DNA from: Paenibacillus dendritiformis
GTDB taxonomy: Bacteria; Bacillota; Bacilli; Paenibacillales; Paenibacillaceae
Reading direction: 5' to 3'
Length of the DNA stretch: 64,000 bases
NCBI RefSeq assembly: GCF_021654795.1
Contig: NZ_AP025344.1
Coordinates: forward strand, 2,170,501 to 2,234,500
Made by a program: the position numbers and the translations under genes
Shown here: positions 1-11,800 of the stretch, one piece after another
Position numbering within the stretch: position 1 is the first letter of the stretch
Layout of the letters: each line of letters opens with the position of its first letter
Notes under the pieces: model-generated
The model's database searches: none
Told to the model about the DNA's origin: nothing
The model's input: only the letters and a program-made list of their open reading frames with translations

Positions 1-216
1 CCCTGCGATTTGTCCGTGCTGAGCGGGAAAAAAGATAGGGCCACCGCCGGCTACGACCTGTCGGAGTGGTCCAGGTACGGCAGCCGGGATTGCCGTTTTT
101 ATGAATTCGAGGGAGGCCACTTTTTTATTAATGAGCATGTCGCGCAGGTGGTATCGGTCATCAATGCTGCATTACGCAATCGCCGGTTGCAGATGTCCGC
201 CACAAAGGAACCGTGA
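1..216 (+). CDS. Type II thioesterase, C-terminal fragment
   Basis: The reading frame is open from the first base and ends at TGA 214-216, giving about 71 residues. The tail EFEGGHFFINEHVAQVV matches the end of GrsT/SrfAD-type editing thioesterases, where the His of the G(D/G)HFF motif completes the Ser-Asp-His triad. Such enzymes remove wrong or stalled acyl groups from carrier proteins of NRPS and PKS lines. The catalytic Ser and Asp lie upstream of the window. The gene precedes the extender-unit genes and megasynthases on the same strand, so it probably belongs to the same cluster, which must extend to the left. The family call is good; the true start is not visible. Confidence 0.8.
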   Translation, partial: PCDLSVLSGKKDRATAGYDLSEWSRYGSRDCRFYEFEGGHFFINEHVAQVVSVINAALRNRRLQMSATKEP

Positions 217-249
217 ACCATGCTACGAACCATGGGAGGAACCGGAGGC

Positions 250-321
250 ATGGATACGAGTCTGAACTCGCTAAAGGATTTTTCGATTAAGGCCAAGCAG
301 GGAGGAAAAAGCGATGGATAA
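250..321 (+). CDS. Possible 23-residue leader peptide overlapping fkbH start
   Basis: An ATG at 250 lies about 9 bases after GGAGGA (235-240) and opens a 23-codon frame ending at TAA 319-321. The stop overlaps the first codons of the FkbH gene (ATG 314), an arrangement that would allow translational coupling. In-frame ATGs also exist at 220 and 232. No family is recognised and the frame is short enough to be chance. Confidence 0.2.
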   Translation: MDTSLNSLKDFSIKAKQGGKSDG

Positions 322-1378
322 AGCCGCGGAAAAGGTCAAGGAAGTGAAGTGCGTCGTATGGGATCTCGACCATACGATGTGGGACGGCATTTTGCTGGAG
401 TCGGGCGAGGTCGCGCTGAAGCCGGGCATCCGGGAGATTCTCGAGGAGCTGGACTCGCGGGGCATCCTGCATTCGATTGCGAGCAGGAACGATGCGGAGC
501 ACGCGATGGGCAAGCTGCGCGAATTCGGCCTTGAATCGTATTTCCTGTATCCGGAGATTAACTGGAACGCCAAGTCGGCATCGATAGAGAAAATATGCGG
601 CAGCTTGAACATCGGCAAAGACACGATTCTGTTCATTGACGATCAGCCCTTCGAACGCGACGAGGTGCAGAGCGTCCATCCAGAAGTGGCCTGCATGGAT
701 GCGGCCGACTATGGCACGCTGCTTGAGCATCCGCGTCTCAACCCGCGCTTCATCACGGAGGACTCGAAGCGCCGCCGCGCCATGTATATCGAGGACATGC
801 AGCGCAAGCAGGAAGAAGAGGCGTTTTCAGGGCCTCAGGAAGCGTTCCTGAAATCGCTCGGCATGCGCTTCGTCATCAGCGAGGCCAGAGAGGAGGACTT
901 GAAACGGGCGGAGGAACTGACCGTCCGCACCAATCAGTTGAATGCGACGGGTTATACCTACAGCTACGAGGAGCTGGACAGAATCAGACAGTCTCCGGAC
1001 TATAAGCTCCTGGTGTGCGAGTTGACGGATAAATACGGATCGTATGGCAAGATCGGTCTCGCTCTCATCGAATTGAAGGAGAACTGCTGGCATTTGAAGC
1101 TGCTGCTGATGTCCTGCAGAGTGATGTCGCGCGGGGTGGGCACCGTGATGCTGACCTATATTATGCAGCAGGCCAAATTGGAAGGGAAAACGCTGCTGGC
1201 CGACTTTAAACAGACGGATCGCAACAAGATGATGTATGTCACGTACCGGTTCGCCAATTTTGTCGAAGTCTCCAATGACGGCGAGGGAAATATTCTGTTC
1301 CGAAATGATTTGAATCAAATTCAACCGTTCCCGCCTTATATTGAGGTAAAGGTGACGGTTGCCGGGAGAAAGGGGTAA
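314..1378 (+). CDS. FkbH-like HAD-type glyceryl-ACP synthase
   Basis: This 354-residue protein has the HAD nucleophile motif WDLDHTMWDG (Asp17, Asp19), a second motif FIDDQPFERDE and the FkbH signature SCRVMSRG with Cys268. FkbH enzymes take the glyceryl group of 1,3-bisphosphoglycerate, drop the phosphate and load it on an ACP thiol. Oxidation of glyceryl-ACP then gives hydroxymalonyl- or methoxymalonyl-type extender units, as in FK520, zwittermicin and xenocoumacin. The start ATG follows GGAGGAAAAAGCG. The free ACP begins 5 bases after the stop and an acyl-CoA dehydrogenase follows, so three parts of that pathway are adjacent. The 3-hydroxyacyl-CoA dehydrogenase normally needed, and an O-methyltransferase if the unit is methylated, are not in the window. 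Confidence 0.88.
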   Translation: MDKAAEKVKEVKCVVWDLDHTMWDGILLESGEVALKPGIREILEELDSRGILHSIASRNDAEHAMGKLREFGLESYFLYPEINWNAKSASIEKICGSLNIGKDTILFIDDQPFERDEVQSVHPEVACMDAADYGTLLEHPRLNPRFITEDSKRRRAMYIEDMQRKQEEEAFSGPQEAFLKSLGMRFVISEAREEDLKRAEELTVRTNQLNATGYTYSYEELDRIRQSPDYKLLVCELTDKYGSYGKIGLALIELKENCWHLKLLLMSCRVMSRGVGTVMLTYIMQQAKLEGKTLLADFKQTDRNKMMYVTYRFANFVEVSNDGEGNILFRNDLNQIQPFPPYIEVKVTVAGRKG

Positions 1379-1383
1379 ACGCG

Positions 1384-1635
1384 ATGGAAATCAAACAAAA
1401 AATTCGCGAATTCATTGAGAGCAATCTGGTTGTGTTCGAGGATGAAGCCGTGTTCTCCGACGACGATCATATTTTTCAAATGGGCTTTGTCAATTCCTTG
1501 TTCGCAATGAAGCTGCTGGGTTATATCGAGCAGGAGTTCGGGATCACGGTCGGGAACGAGGATCTGGATATCGCCAATTTCAGCACGCTCAACAATATCG
1601 TCCGGCTCATCGAAAAGCATATGCAGGAGGTATAG
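1384..1635 (+). CDS. Free-standing acyl carrier protein for the special extender unit
   Basis: This 83-residue protein has the four-helix ACP pattern with the phosphopantetheine site in GFVNSLFAMKLL, Ser38. It lies between the FkbH protein and the acyl-CoA dehydrogenase (4 and 3 bases apart), as FkbJ/ZmaD/XcnC-type carriers do, so it most likely holds the glyceryl group while it is oxidised to a hydroxymalonyl-ACP. The start follows GGGGTAAACGCG. It differs clearly from the fatty acid AcpP at 62644 (DSLD motif), which fits a dedicated role. Confidence 0.88.
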   Translation: MEIKQKIREFIESNLVVFEDEAVFSDDDHIFQMGFVNSLFAMKLLGYIEQEFGITVGNEDLDIANFSTLNNIVRLIEKHMQEV

Positions 1636-1638
1636 AGG

Positions 1639-2820
1639 ATGAATGCTCACACATGCTCTTCTGGCGCTCAGATCGTGGAGGAGGCAAGACAGTTCGCCGC
1701 CCGGGAGATTCGGCCGCTGGCCGGAGAGATCGACGCCAACGGGGAACTCCCCCGCAGCCTGATCGCCAAGCTGGGCGAGCGCGGGTATTTGGCGGCAAGT
1801 TGGCCGGAGGAGTACGGCGGCCTGGGGCTGGATCCGGTGGCATATGGACTGCTTACGGAGCAGATCGGCAAGGCGTGCAGCAACACCAGGGCGCTGCTGA
1901 CCGTGCAAACCTCGCTGCTGGGAGAGACGATGCTGAGATTCGGCACCGAGGCGCAAAAGCGGCTCTGGCTGCCGCAGATGGCGAGGGCGGAGAAGCTGGG
2001 GGCGTTTGCCCTGTCCGAGCCGAACGTGGGCTCGGATGCCAAAAGCGTGCAGACGACTTACCGGAAAGAGGGCGCGCGGTACATATTGAACGGCAGCAAG
2101 AAGTGGATATCGTTTGCGGCCATCGCTGATTTTTTTGTCGTCGTCGCCGCAGATGCGGCCGGACAAATCACGTCATTCCTCGTTGAACGCGAACGCGAAG
2201 GCGTGCGCACTATCCCGATGGGCGGCATGCTTGGCAACCGCGGGGTCCATATCGCCGAGATTCGCTTCGATGAAGTGGAGATTCCGGCTGACAACGTGCT
2301 CGGCAACGTGGGGGGAGGCTTCACCTACATCGTCTCCACGGCTCTTGATCATGGCCGTTACAGCATTGCATGGGCGGGGGCGGCCATCGCGGCCGAAGCG
2401 CTGGAGGCGATGGTGGCGTATGCGCGGTCGCGCTCGCAATTCGGCGAGAAACTGCATCATTTCCAGCTGGTCAAAGGGATGATCGGGGATGCGGTCGCCA
2501 AGGTTCACGCCGCGCGATCGCTCTGTCTCAGCGCAGGGGAGATGCGCCGCGACGGAGCGGAGGACGCCATCCACCAAACGGCGATCGCCAAGTATTTTAC
2601 ATCGAAAGCCGCGGTGGAAGTGACGAACGATACCGTGCAAATTCATGGCGGCAACGGCTGCCGCAGCGACTACCCGGCGGAGCGGTTGTTCCGGGAAGCC
2701 AAGGTGCTGGAGATTATCGAGGGCACGAGCCAGATTCAACAACAGGTCATTGCCCAATACGGCCTGCGGAAGTACGCGGTCAAGAAGCAGGGGACAGTTC
2801 AAGCGGGAAGGGAGGCGTGA
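1639..2820 (+). CDS. Acyl-CoA dehydrogenase acting on glyceryl-derived ACP
   Basis: This 393-residue flavoprotein has the family motifs FALSEPNVGSDA (FAD and substrate binding), NGSKKWIS and a C-terminal IIEGTSQIQ, in which Glu361 is the expected base. Full length agrees with the family (about 380-400). Next to an FkbH protein and a free ACP, this is the FkbI/ZmaE/XcnD position, where the enzyme oxidises the glyceryl-derived intermediate on the ACP toward a 2-hydroxymalonyl unit. AGGAGGTATAGAGG precedes the ATG. The megasynthase gene starts 5 bases after the stop, so they are co-translated. A general beta-oxidation enzyme is an alternative, but the neighbours argue against it. Confidence 0.86.
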   Translation: MNAHTCSSGAQIVEEARQFAAREIRPLAGEIDANGELPRSLIAKLGERGYLAASWPEEYGGLGLDPVAYGLLTEQIGKACSNTRALLTVQTSLLGETMLRFGTEAQKRLWLPQMARAEKLGAFALSEPNVGSDAKSVQTTYRKEGARYILNGSKKWISFAAIADFFVVVAADAAGQITSFLVEREREGVRTIPMGGMLGNRGVHIAEIRFDEVEIPADNVLGNVGGGFTYIVSTALDHGRYSIAWAGAAIAAEALEAMVAYARSRSQFGEKLHHFQLVKGMIGDAVAKVHAARSLCLSAGEMRRDGAEDAIHQTAIAKYFTSKAAVEVTNDTVQIHGGNGCRSDYPAERLFREAKVLEIIEGTSQIQQQVIAQYGLRKYAVKKQGTVQAGREA

Positions 2821-2824
2821 CGGC

Positions 2825-5800
2825 GTGAAGGAGCCGCAAAAACTGGACAAAAGCAATGTGGAAGATATTTTGGCCTTAACCCCGATGCAGTCGGGCATGC
2901 TGCTCCAATATTTGAAGAACCCGGATACGACGCAGTATGTAGAGCTGATTCAATTGGACATCAGCGGCGAGATCGACTTCTCGCTGTTCGAACAATCATG
3001 GACATGCGTCGTTCAGGCGAACGAGGCGCTGCGTACCTTGTTCCGGTGGGAAGAGGTGAATCAGCCCGTACAAATTGTGCTGAAGCAGCATCGGCCCGTC
3101 ATTCGTTACGAGAACTATTCCGAACTGGACGAGGAGGCCCGGGCCCGCCGGATCGCGGCGCGGATTGCCGCCGACAGACAGGAGAAGTTCCAGCTGGATC
3201 AGGTGCCGTTCCGGCTGACGCTATGCAAGCAGAGCGGACGGAAGCATACGCTGCTCATCAGCTTCCACCATATTTTGTTGGACGGATGGAGCACCGGCAT
3301 TCTGTTGAAGGAGTGGCTGAGCGCTTATCGCATGCTGGCGCAAGGGATGAAGCCGGAGCTGCGGCGCAAGCCGCCGTTCAAGCAGTTCGTCGCCTTGCTT
3401 CAGCAGCAGGACAAGAAGAAGCAAGCGAGCTACTGGAGCCGGTATTTGCATGAGCTGGAGGCCAAGCCGATTCCGGTATCCAGAGGCGGAGCAAGCCTGG
3501 AAAAGGCGTCTATTGCCGTCCATACGGAAAAGCGAAGCGGGACATATGTTGCGGATCTGCACCGGTTTGTGCGGACGGCGCAAGTGACGCAAGCGGCGCT
3601 TTTCTATACCGCTTGGGGCATTTTGCTCCAGCATTATACGAACAGCGACGATGTCTTGTTCGGGATTACCGTATCCGGGCGCAGCACCAGCATTTCCGGC
3701 ATGGAGGATATGGTCGGCTTGTTCATCAACACGCTGCCGCTCCGCATGAAGGCCGGTCCCGAACATGGCCTGCCCGCTCTCCTGGCCGATGTGAACCGTT
3801 CCGTTCAAGCGCATGAGGAGCATGCATGCACTTCCCTGACGGACATTAAGGGATATGGCGGGATGCGGGCGGAAGGCGTCCCGTTCGATTCGCTGTTGGT
3901 GGTGGAGAACTATCCTTTGGATAAGGCGGTCACCAGCTCCGAGGGGCCGCTTGCGATTGCTTCCCATCATATTGAAGAAGAAACCGAGTTCGATCTGACA
4001 GTCCGCATTACGGCGGCCGAGGAACTGGAGATGGCGTTTGCTTATAACGAGCAGGCGCATCGATCCGACACGGTAGCCAGGCTGGCTTGTCATTACCTCT
4101 ACATCATCGAGCAAATCATTCAAACCTCTACCCAAGTTACGGCCTACCACGAGACGAGACTGCAGGATATCGGCATCCTTACCGCGGAAGAGCGGGAACA
4201 AATTCGGCATTTCAATCTGACAACCGCCAGTTATCCCCGTGAGAAGACCATTCATGAATTGTTCGAGGAACAGGTCCGGCTAGCGCCTGAAGGCACGGCC
4301 GTCACGGATGAACAGAGATCCTGCACCTACCGGGAGCTCAATGAACAAGCCAACCGGATTGCCCGCGCGCTGCAGGCGGATGGATTGGAATGCGGGCAAG
4401 TTGTCGGATTGCTGGCGAATCGCTCCACTGAAATGATCGCTGGCATGGTCGGGATTCTCAAAGCGGGAGGCGTCTATTTGCCGCTGGATTCTGCTCATCC
4501 TGCCGAACGGATCGCCTATATGCTGCAAGATGGGAAGGCAGACATCGTACTGGCTTCTTCCGGTCTTGAGTCGCTCGTGCCGGAACAGACGAAGGCAATG
4601 CTGTTGAACGAAGCGCTGCTTGGTTGCGGCGAAGCCGCCGACATGCCGCTGGTGAACGGGCCGGAGCATCCGGCCTACGTAATGTACACTTCAGGCTCGA
4701 CCGGAACGCCTAAGGGCGTGGTGGTCAGCCACCGCAATGTTGTGCGGCTAATCCGCAATACGAACTACGTGCAGGTGGAAGCGGGAGATTGCATGCTCCA
4801 GGCAGGGGCCATCGGCTTCGATGCGCTCACGTTCGAGGTGTTCGGGGCGCTGTTGAATGGAGGAAGCCTGCACATTGCGGATAAGCATACACTGCTGGAC
4901 AGCACCAGGCTGGATGCCTTTTTGCGCTCGCGGAGCATTTCGGTCGCAATTCTGACGCCGGCGCTATTCAACCAGTTGGCGCAGCAGCGGCCGCAGATGT
5001 TTGCCGGCTTGCGGCATCTCATTGTCGCCGGTGATGTATTGTCGCCGAAGCACATCGAAGCCGTCCGCCAGGCATGCCCAGGGTTGACGTTGTGGAATGG
5101 ATACGGTCCTACAGAGAACACGGTCTTTTCGACCTGTTTTCGAATCGAACGCGAGTTTGCCGATCCTATTCCCATTGGTCCGCCGATCAGCAATTCCACG
5201 GCTTATATTGTCGACCGCCACGATAACCTGCTGCCGATAGGCGTTCCCGGTGAACTGATCGTAGGCGGGGACGGGGTGGCGCTCGGCTATTTGAACCAGC
5301 CCGAGCTGACCGCGGAGAAATTCGTGCCGGATCCGTTCCGTCCCGAGGGCGTCATGTACCGGACAGGGGATATGGCCTGTTGGCAGGAGGACGGAAGCAT
5401 TGAATTTTTAGGGCGGATCGATCAGCAGGTCAAGATTCGCGGCCACCGGATCGAGCTTGGTGAAATCGAGACGCTGCTCCTCCAGCATCAATCAATTGAA
5501 CAAGCGGCGGTAACGGCGCTGCGGCGGGGCGGTCACACAGAATTGTGCGCGTATGTGGTTCCTTCCCGGCAGGCGCCGGTATCCGAACTGCGGGCCTACC
5601 TGGCCGCGAAAGTGCCGGATTATATGATCCCGTCGCATTTCGTGCAACTGGATCGCATTCCGATGACGCCGAATGGGAAGCTTGACCGCAGGGCGCTGCC
5701 TGCTCCTGCGGAGCGCGCCTGTTCTGTTCAGGATGCGGCATTGCCGCGGACAGAGCTGGAGCGGCTCATCGCCGAAGCGTGGCAGGACGTACTCGAACTG

Positions 5801-8800
5801 GAGAGCGTAGGCATTCACGATAAATATTTCGAAGTAGGAGGCAATTCCATCAATCTGATTCAGCTCCAGAGCAAGTTGCAAAGGCAGTTGAAGCGCGAAG
5901 TGCCTATCGTCACGCTGTTCCAGTACCCGACCGTGCATGAATTGGCGGCCTATTTGGCGGGGGAAGCGGACGGGACGCAAAGCCGGGCCGGCGATCAGGC
6001 AGCGGCAAGCCGTGAGGACGAGCCGCATTCCCGACCTGCCGCCGGTTCGGCAAGGCCAGGCAATGAAGGCAGCCGCGACATCGCGGTGATCGGGATGGCC
6101 GGCAGATTTCCCGGCGCGCGCAATATCGCCGAATTCTGGAGCAACCTGCAGCAGGGACAGGAGTCGATCTCGTTCTTTACGGATGACGAGTTGGCCGAGT
6201 ATGGGTTTGACCGCGATCTTTTGAAGCGGCCCGATTTCGTTAAGGCGAAGGGCGTGCTGGATGAGATGGAACACTTCGATCCAGCCTTCTTCGGCTATAC
6301 TCCCGATCAGGCAGCCATTATGGATCCGCAAATACGGCTGCTGCATGAATGCGCTTGGCATGCCCTGGAGGACGCGGGCTGCGATCCGGAACGCCACGGC
6401 GGGTCCATCGGGCTGTTTGCCGGCGTGATGAACAACTTCCATTGGTTGTCGCAGCTAACCGAGCGTCTGCACGGGAACTTGTCGGACATGTTTGAGGTGA
6501 ATTCACTCAATGATACCTATAGCGTCAGCACTCGCATTGCGCACAAGCTGAATTTGACCGGGCCCGCGATCAGTTTGCAAACCGCTTGCTCTACCTCGCT
6601 GGTGGCCGTCCATTTGGCGTGCCAGTCGATCCTCAGCGGCGATTGCGATCTGGCTCTGGCCGGCGGCGCATCGATCGTGCTTCCTCAGAAATCGGGATAC
6701 GTGTATCAGGAAGGCATGATCAAGTCGCCGGATGGACATTGCCGCGCCTTCGACGCCAAGGCGAAAGGGACGATAGGCGGAGACGGCGTTGGCTTCGTCG
6801 TGCTCAAGCCGCTGCAGGCCGCGAAGAAGGACGGAGACCGGATCTATGCGGTCATCAAGGGAACGGCCATCAACAATGACGGCAGCCGCAAGGTCGGTTA
6901 TACGGCCCCGAGCGTGGAGGGCCAGATGGACGTCATTAAGAGAGCGCTGGCCGCGGCGCAAGTTCCGGCGGACAGTATCACGTACGTGGAGGCGCACGGA
7001 TCGGGAACGCCGCTGGGCGATCCGATCGAGATCGAAGCGCTGACGAAGGCGTTCCGGCCGGCAAGAACCGGCTTTTGCCGCATCGGCTCGATCAAGACGA
7101 ACATCGGCCATCTGGATGCCGCGGCGGGCGTGGCCGGGTTGATGAAGACGGCATTGGCCCTTCATCACAAACAGATTCCGCCGAGCCTTCACTTTGAGAC
7201 GCCGAATCCGAACATTGATTTCGCCAATAGTCCGTTCATCGTGAACACGGAGCTCGCCGAATGGCGGAACGAGGCGGGGCCGCTGCGGGCCGGAGTGAGC
7301 TCCTTCGGCATCGGAGGGACGAATGCCCACGTCATTTTGGAGGAGGCTCCCGTGCGCGAAGCGTCAGGAGCGGGGCGGCCGGGCCAACTGCTGGCGCTGT
7401 CGGCCAAGACGCCGGCTGCGCTGGATGCGATGACTGCCAATCTAGGCGCCTATCTTCAGGAGCGCCGCGAGCTCAGCCTCGCGGATGTCGCGTACACGCT
7501 GCAGAGCGGCCGCCGGCATTTCAAGCATCGGCGCATCCTGTCCTGCGGGACGATCGAGGAAGCGATTGAGGCGTTGACGCCGGCTGAAGGCAGGAACAGC
7601 TTCGATGAACGGAAAGTCGTCACCTGCGCCATGGACGACGGGGGCAGTTCCGTCGTGTTCATGTTCTCCGGGCAAGGCTCGCAATACGTCAATATGGGAG
7701 CGGACTTGTACCGGAACGAGCCGGTGTTCCGCGCGGAGATGGATCGCTGCTTCCGTCTGTACCGCGAGATGTCCGGCCGCGACATGAAGGAAATCTTGTA
7801 CCCGTCCGCGGATGCGGAAGCGGCGGCCCTGCAGCTGAATCAGACGAAGCATATCCAACCGGTCATGTTCATGTTTGAATATGCGCTGGCGCGGCTTGTC
7901 ATGGCGTGGGGCGTGAAGCCGGAAGCGATGATCGGGTACAGCTTCGGCGAATTTACGGCCGCCTGCCTCGCGGATGTACTGTCTCTCGAAGATGCGATGC
8001 GGCTCATCATCTTGCGCGGGGAACTGATGCAGCAGGCGCCGGCGGGGGCGATGCTCAGCGTGCCGCTGCCCGAGCGGGAGTTGAGGCTCCGTCTGAACGG
8101 CACCTTGTCGCTGGCCGTCGTGAACGGACCGTCGTGCATTGTGTCGGGCTCGGAGGAAGATATCGCCGCTTTCGAGCAGCGGATGAAGGCGGAGAAAATC
8201 ATGTGCATGAGATTGCCGGTGGCGACGGCCGGGCATTCATCGCTGCTGCACGCGGTGAAGGAACCGTTCGCCGCCGCCGTGCGCCAAGCGCGTTTGCGTC
8301 CCCCTTCCATTCCGTATGTCTCCACGACCACGGGCACGTGGATCACCGCGGAGGAAGCGGCTGACCCGGAATATTGGATTCGGCACTTGACCGATACGGT
8401 CCGTTTCGCCGACGGCATGGCGCTGCTGGTTCAAGAACCGGGCAGGCTGTTCGTCGAGATCGGCCCCGGCCAGGATTTAACGCTGCTCGCGCGCCGGCAC
8501 CTCGGCAGCGGCCGCGAACGGCAGGCTCTTAACCTGGTTCGCCCGGCGCAGCGCGGCGGATCGGACAGCGCCTTGCTGGTCAACCGGATCGGCAGACTGT
8601 GGCTGCACGGCCAGTCCATCGATTGGCAGGCCTTCCACGGGGAAGCCCGCGCCATTGTCTCCTTGCCGTCCTATCCGTTCGCCCGGGAGCGCTATTGGCC
8701 TCAAGGTTCCGGAAGCGCGCCGGCGGCGCCGGGAACGGGCCGGGGCAAGGACCGGCCGGCAAGCGGAAAAATGGGCAAACAGGCCGACATGTCCGACTGG

Positions 8801-11800
8801 TTCTATGTGCCGACCTGGAAAAAGGCGCCTGCCGCTCCCGCAAGCTTGAAGGGAGACACTTCCGGCAATTGGCTTGTCTTCGCCGACGGCACGGGATTCG
8901 CCGCGGACATCGCCAAGCATCTCTCCGAACGGGGGGCCTATGTCGTCACGGTACGGGCAGGAGAGCGATATGAGCAGGAAGGAACGACACAGTATACGGT
9001 TCACCCGCGGAACGAGGAGGATTACGCGAAGCTGTTCTCCGAGCTGCGAGCACACGGGCGGCTGCCGAACCGAATGCTGCATGCCTGGGGCGTAACCGCT
9101 CCGTCCCATTCGGATCTGCCATGGACACGGGCCGCGCAGGATCTTGGGTTCTACAGCCTGCTCTATACGGCCAAAGCATTGAAGCGGCAGCAGGTCCGGG
9201 AAGAAATGCGCATGTGGGTAGTAACCGACAGCGTGCATGCCATCGCGGGCGAGCCCGTCCTGTATCCGGAGAAGGCGACGGTGCTCGGCCCGTGCCGGGT
9301 TATTCCGCAGGAGCTTCCGCATATTCAGTGCCGGAGCATTGATATCGTCTTGCCGGAAGCGGGGAGCTGGCAGCGGGAAAGGCTAATCAGCCGCCTGCTG
9401 GACGAATTCGGCGCTGCCGGAACCGAATTGGCGGTAGCCTATCGCGACAACGCGCGGTGGGTGCTCGACTATGAGCCGTTCAAAGTAAGCGAGCCCGAGC
9501 CCCAGCCGCAGGGGCTGCGCCAAGGCGGCGTCTATTTGATTACGGGCGGGTTAGGATACATGGGCCATACGCTTGGCGGTTATCTCGCCGAAAGCGTTCA
9601 GGCGAAGCTGGCGCTCACCAGCCGCTCCCCGTTTCCGCCTCGCGAGGAATGGGATGCATGGTTGTCTGCCCATGGGAGGGAAGATGCCGTCAGCGTCCAG
9701 ATCGGCAAGCTGCGCCAGCTCGAAGCCCAAGGGGCGGAAGTGCTCGTGCTGTCCGCGGACGCGGCCGATCAGGGACAAATGGAGACGGTTATCCGGCAAG
9801 CCGAGGCGGCGTTCGGCCCGTTGAACGGGGTCATTCACGCTGCCGGGATGACGGGAGATGCCGCCTTCCGGATGCTGGAGGAGACGGATGAAGCGCTATG
9901 CGAGCAGCATTTCCGGGCCAAATTGTATGGTCTGCTCGTTCTGGAGCAGGTGCTGGAAGGCAAGGAGCTCGATTTCTGCCTGCTCGCATCATCGCTGTCT
10001 CCGATGCTCGGCGGCTTGGGCTTTTCCGCCTACGCGGCGGCGAACCATTTCATGGATGCCTTTGTGCATGATCGCAACCGCCGTCAGCCGGTGCCGTGGA
10101 CGAGCGTCAACTGGGAGGGCTGGCAGCTGGAGGCGGATCAGACGATTCGCGGGCAAGCGGGCACTTCGATTTCCGAACTGCTCATTGCCCCCGCCGAGGG
10201 AGTCGAGCTGCTGCGGCGCTTGCTGTCGGTGCGGGACATGAGCCAGATCGTCATCTCGACCGGCGATCTGGGCGCGCGGATCGACAAGTGGGTAAGACGG
10301 GAGGGGCAGCATGGGGAACCGGAAGCATTCCCGCAAGGAGACGGCTCCTATTACTCCCGGCCGGCGCTGTCCGGCGAATATGAGGCTCCTGCCACGGAGA
10401 CGGAACGGAAGCTGTGCGCAATGTGGGAGCAGTTTTTCCGCATCGACCGGATCGGCGTGCAGGACGACTTTTTCGAACTGGGCGGCGACTCGCTCAAAGC
10501 GATTACGGTCGTCTCCGCGATTCACAAAGAGCTGAGCGTCGAGATTGGCCTGCCCGTTTTTTTCAATATGCCGACGATTCAGCAGTTGTCCGCTTATATC
10601 GACGGGGCGGAACGGAGCGCTTATCACGACATCGAGCCGGCCGAGGCGAAGGACTATTACGAGCTGTCCTCGGCGCAGAAGCGTCTCTATTTGATTCAGC
10701 AGATGGAACAGGGGCATACGGGGTACAACGAAATCGTCGCGGGCGTGCTGGAGGGGCGGCTCGACCGGGCGCGCCTGGAAGCGGCGCTGCGGCAGATGGT
10801 GGAGCGCCATGAAAGCTTGCGCACATCGTTCGAGATCGTGAACGGCAAGCCGATGCAGAAAATCAACGAAGCGGTCGCGATCGAACTGGAATACGAGGAC
10901 TACAGCGCCGCCGTCACGCCGCTTGACGGCGAGGAGGACGCGGATGAGCGGATTCGCGGCGCGGTGGCGGCATTCGTGCGCCCCTTTGACTTGACCCGGG
11001 CGCCGCTGATGCGGGCCGGACTGATCAAGCTCGGGGAAGACCGGCATGTGTTGATGGTGGATATGCACCACATCGTCTCCGATGGCTTGTCGCAGGACAT
11101 TTTCGTCAACGACTTCCTGGCTCTGTATGCCGGACGCGACTTGCCCGGGCTTCCGCTGCAATACAAAGATTTTTCGGAATGGCAAAACCGGATGATGGAC
11201 ACGGACGAGATGAGACGGCAGGGGGCGTTCTGGCTGGAGCGGCTGAAGGACGCTCCGCGGCTGGCCTTGCCCACGGACTATCCTCGGCCGGACACGAGAA
11301 GCTTCGCCGGCAGCCTCGTTCCGTTCGAGCTGGATGCAGAGCGGACCCAAGCCTTGAAGTCGCTCTGCCTGAGGGAAGACGTGACGTTGTTCATGGCCCT
11401 GCTCTCCATCTTCAATCTGCTGCTGGCCAAAGTGTGCGGACAGGACGACATCGTGGTCGGGACCCCGGTTGTCGGCCGCAAGCAGCAAGCGTTGCAGCTT
11501 ATTATCGGCAAGTTCGTCAACATGCTTCCGCTGCGCAACCGGCTGCAGGAAGAGATGAGCTTCACCGATTTGCTTCAAGCCGTGCGCTCGACGACACTGG
11601 ACGCCTTCGCTCATCAGGACTTCCAATTCGAGGAAATGGTGCGGCAGGCGGGAAGGGAACGCGAACTGGGGCGGAATCCGATTTTCGATGTCGTGTTCGC
11701 CTTGCAGAACATGCAGAATCCGGAGATGAGCATTCCCGGCTTGATGCTGAAGCCATTCCCGTTCATTCATGACGCCTCTCACTTCGATTTGTCGCTCATC

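Noticed and set aside
2645..2824. N-terminal 60 residues of the longest frame of the first megasynthase
   Set aside because: They overlap the acyl-CoA dehydrogenase in another frame, are Arg/Ser-rich nonsense and lack a ribosome site. GTG 2825 is the better start.
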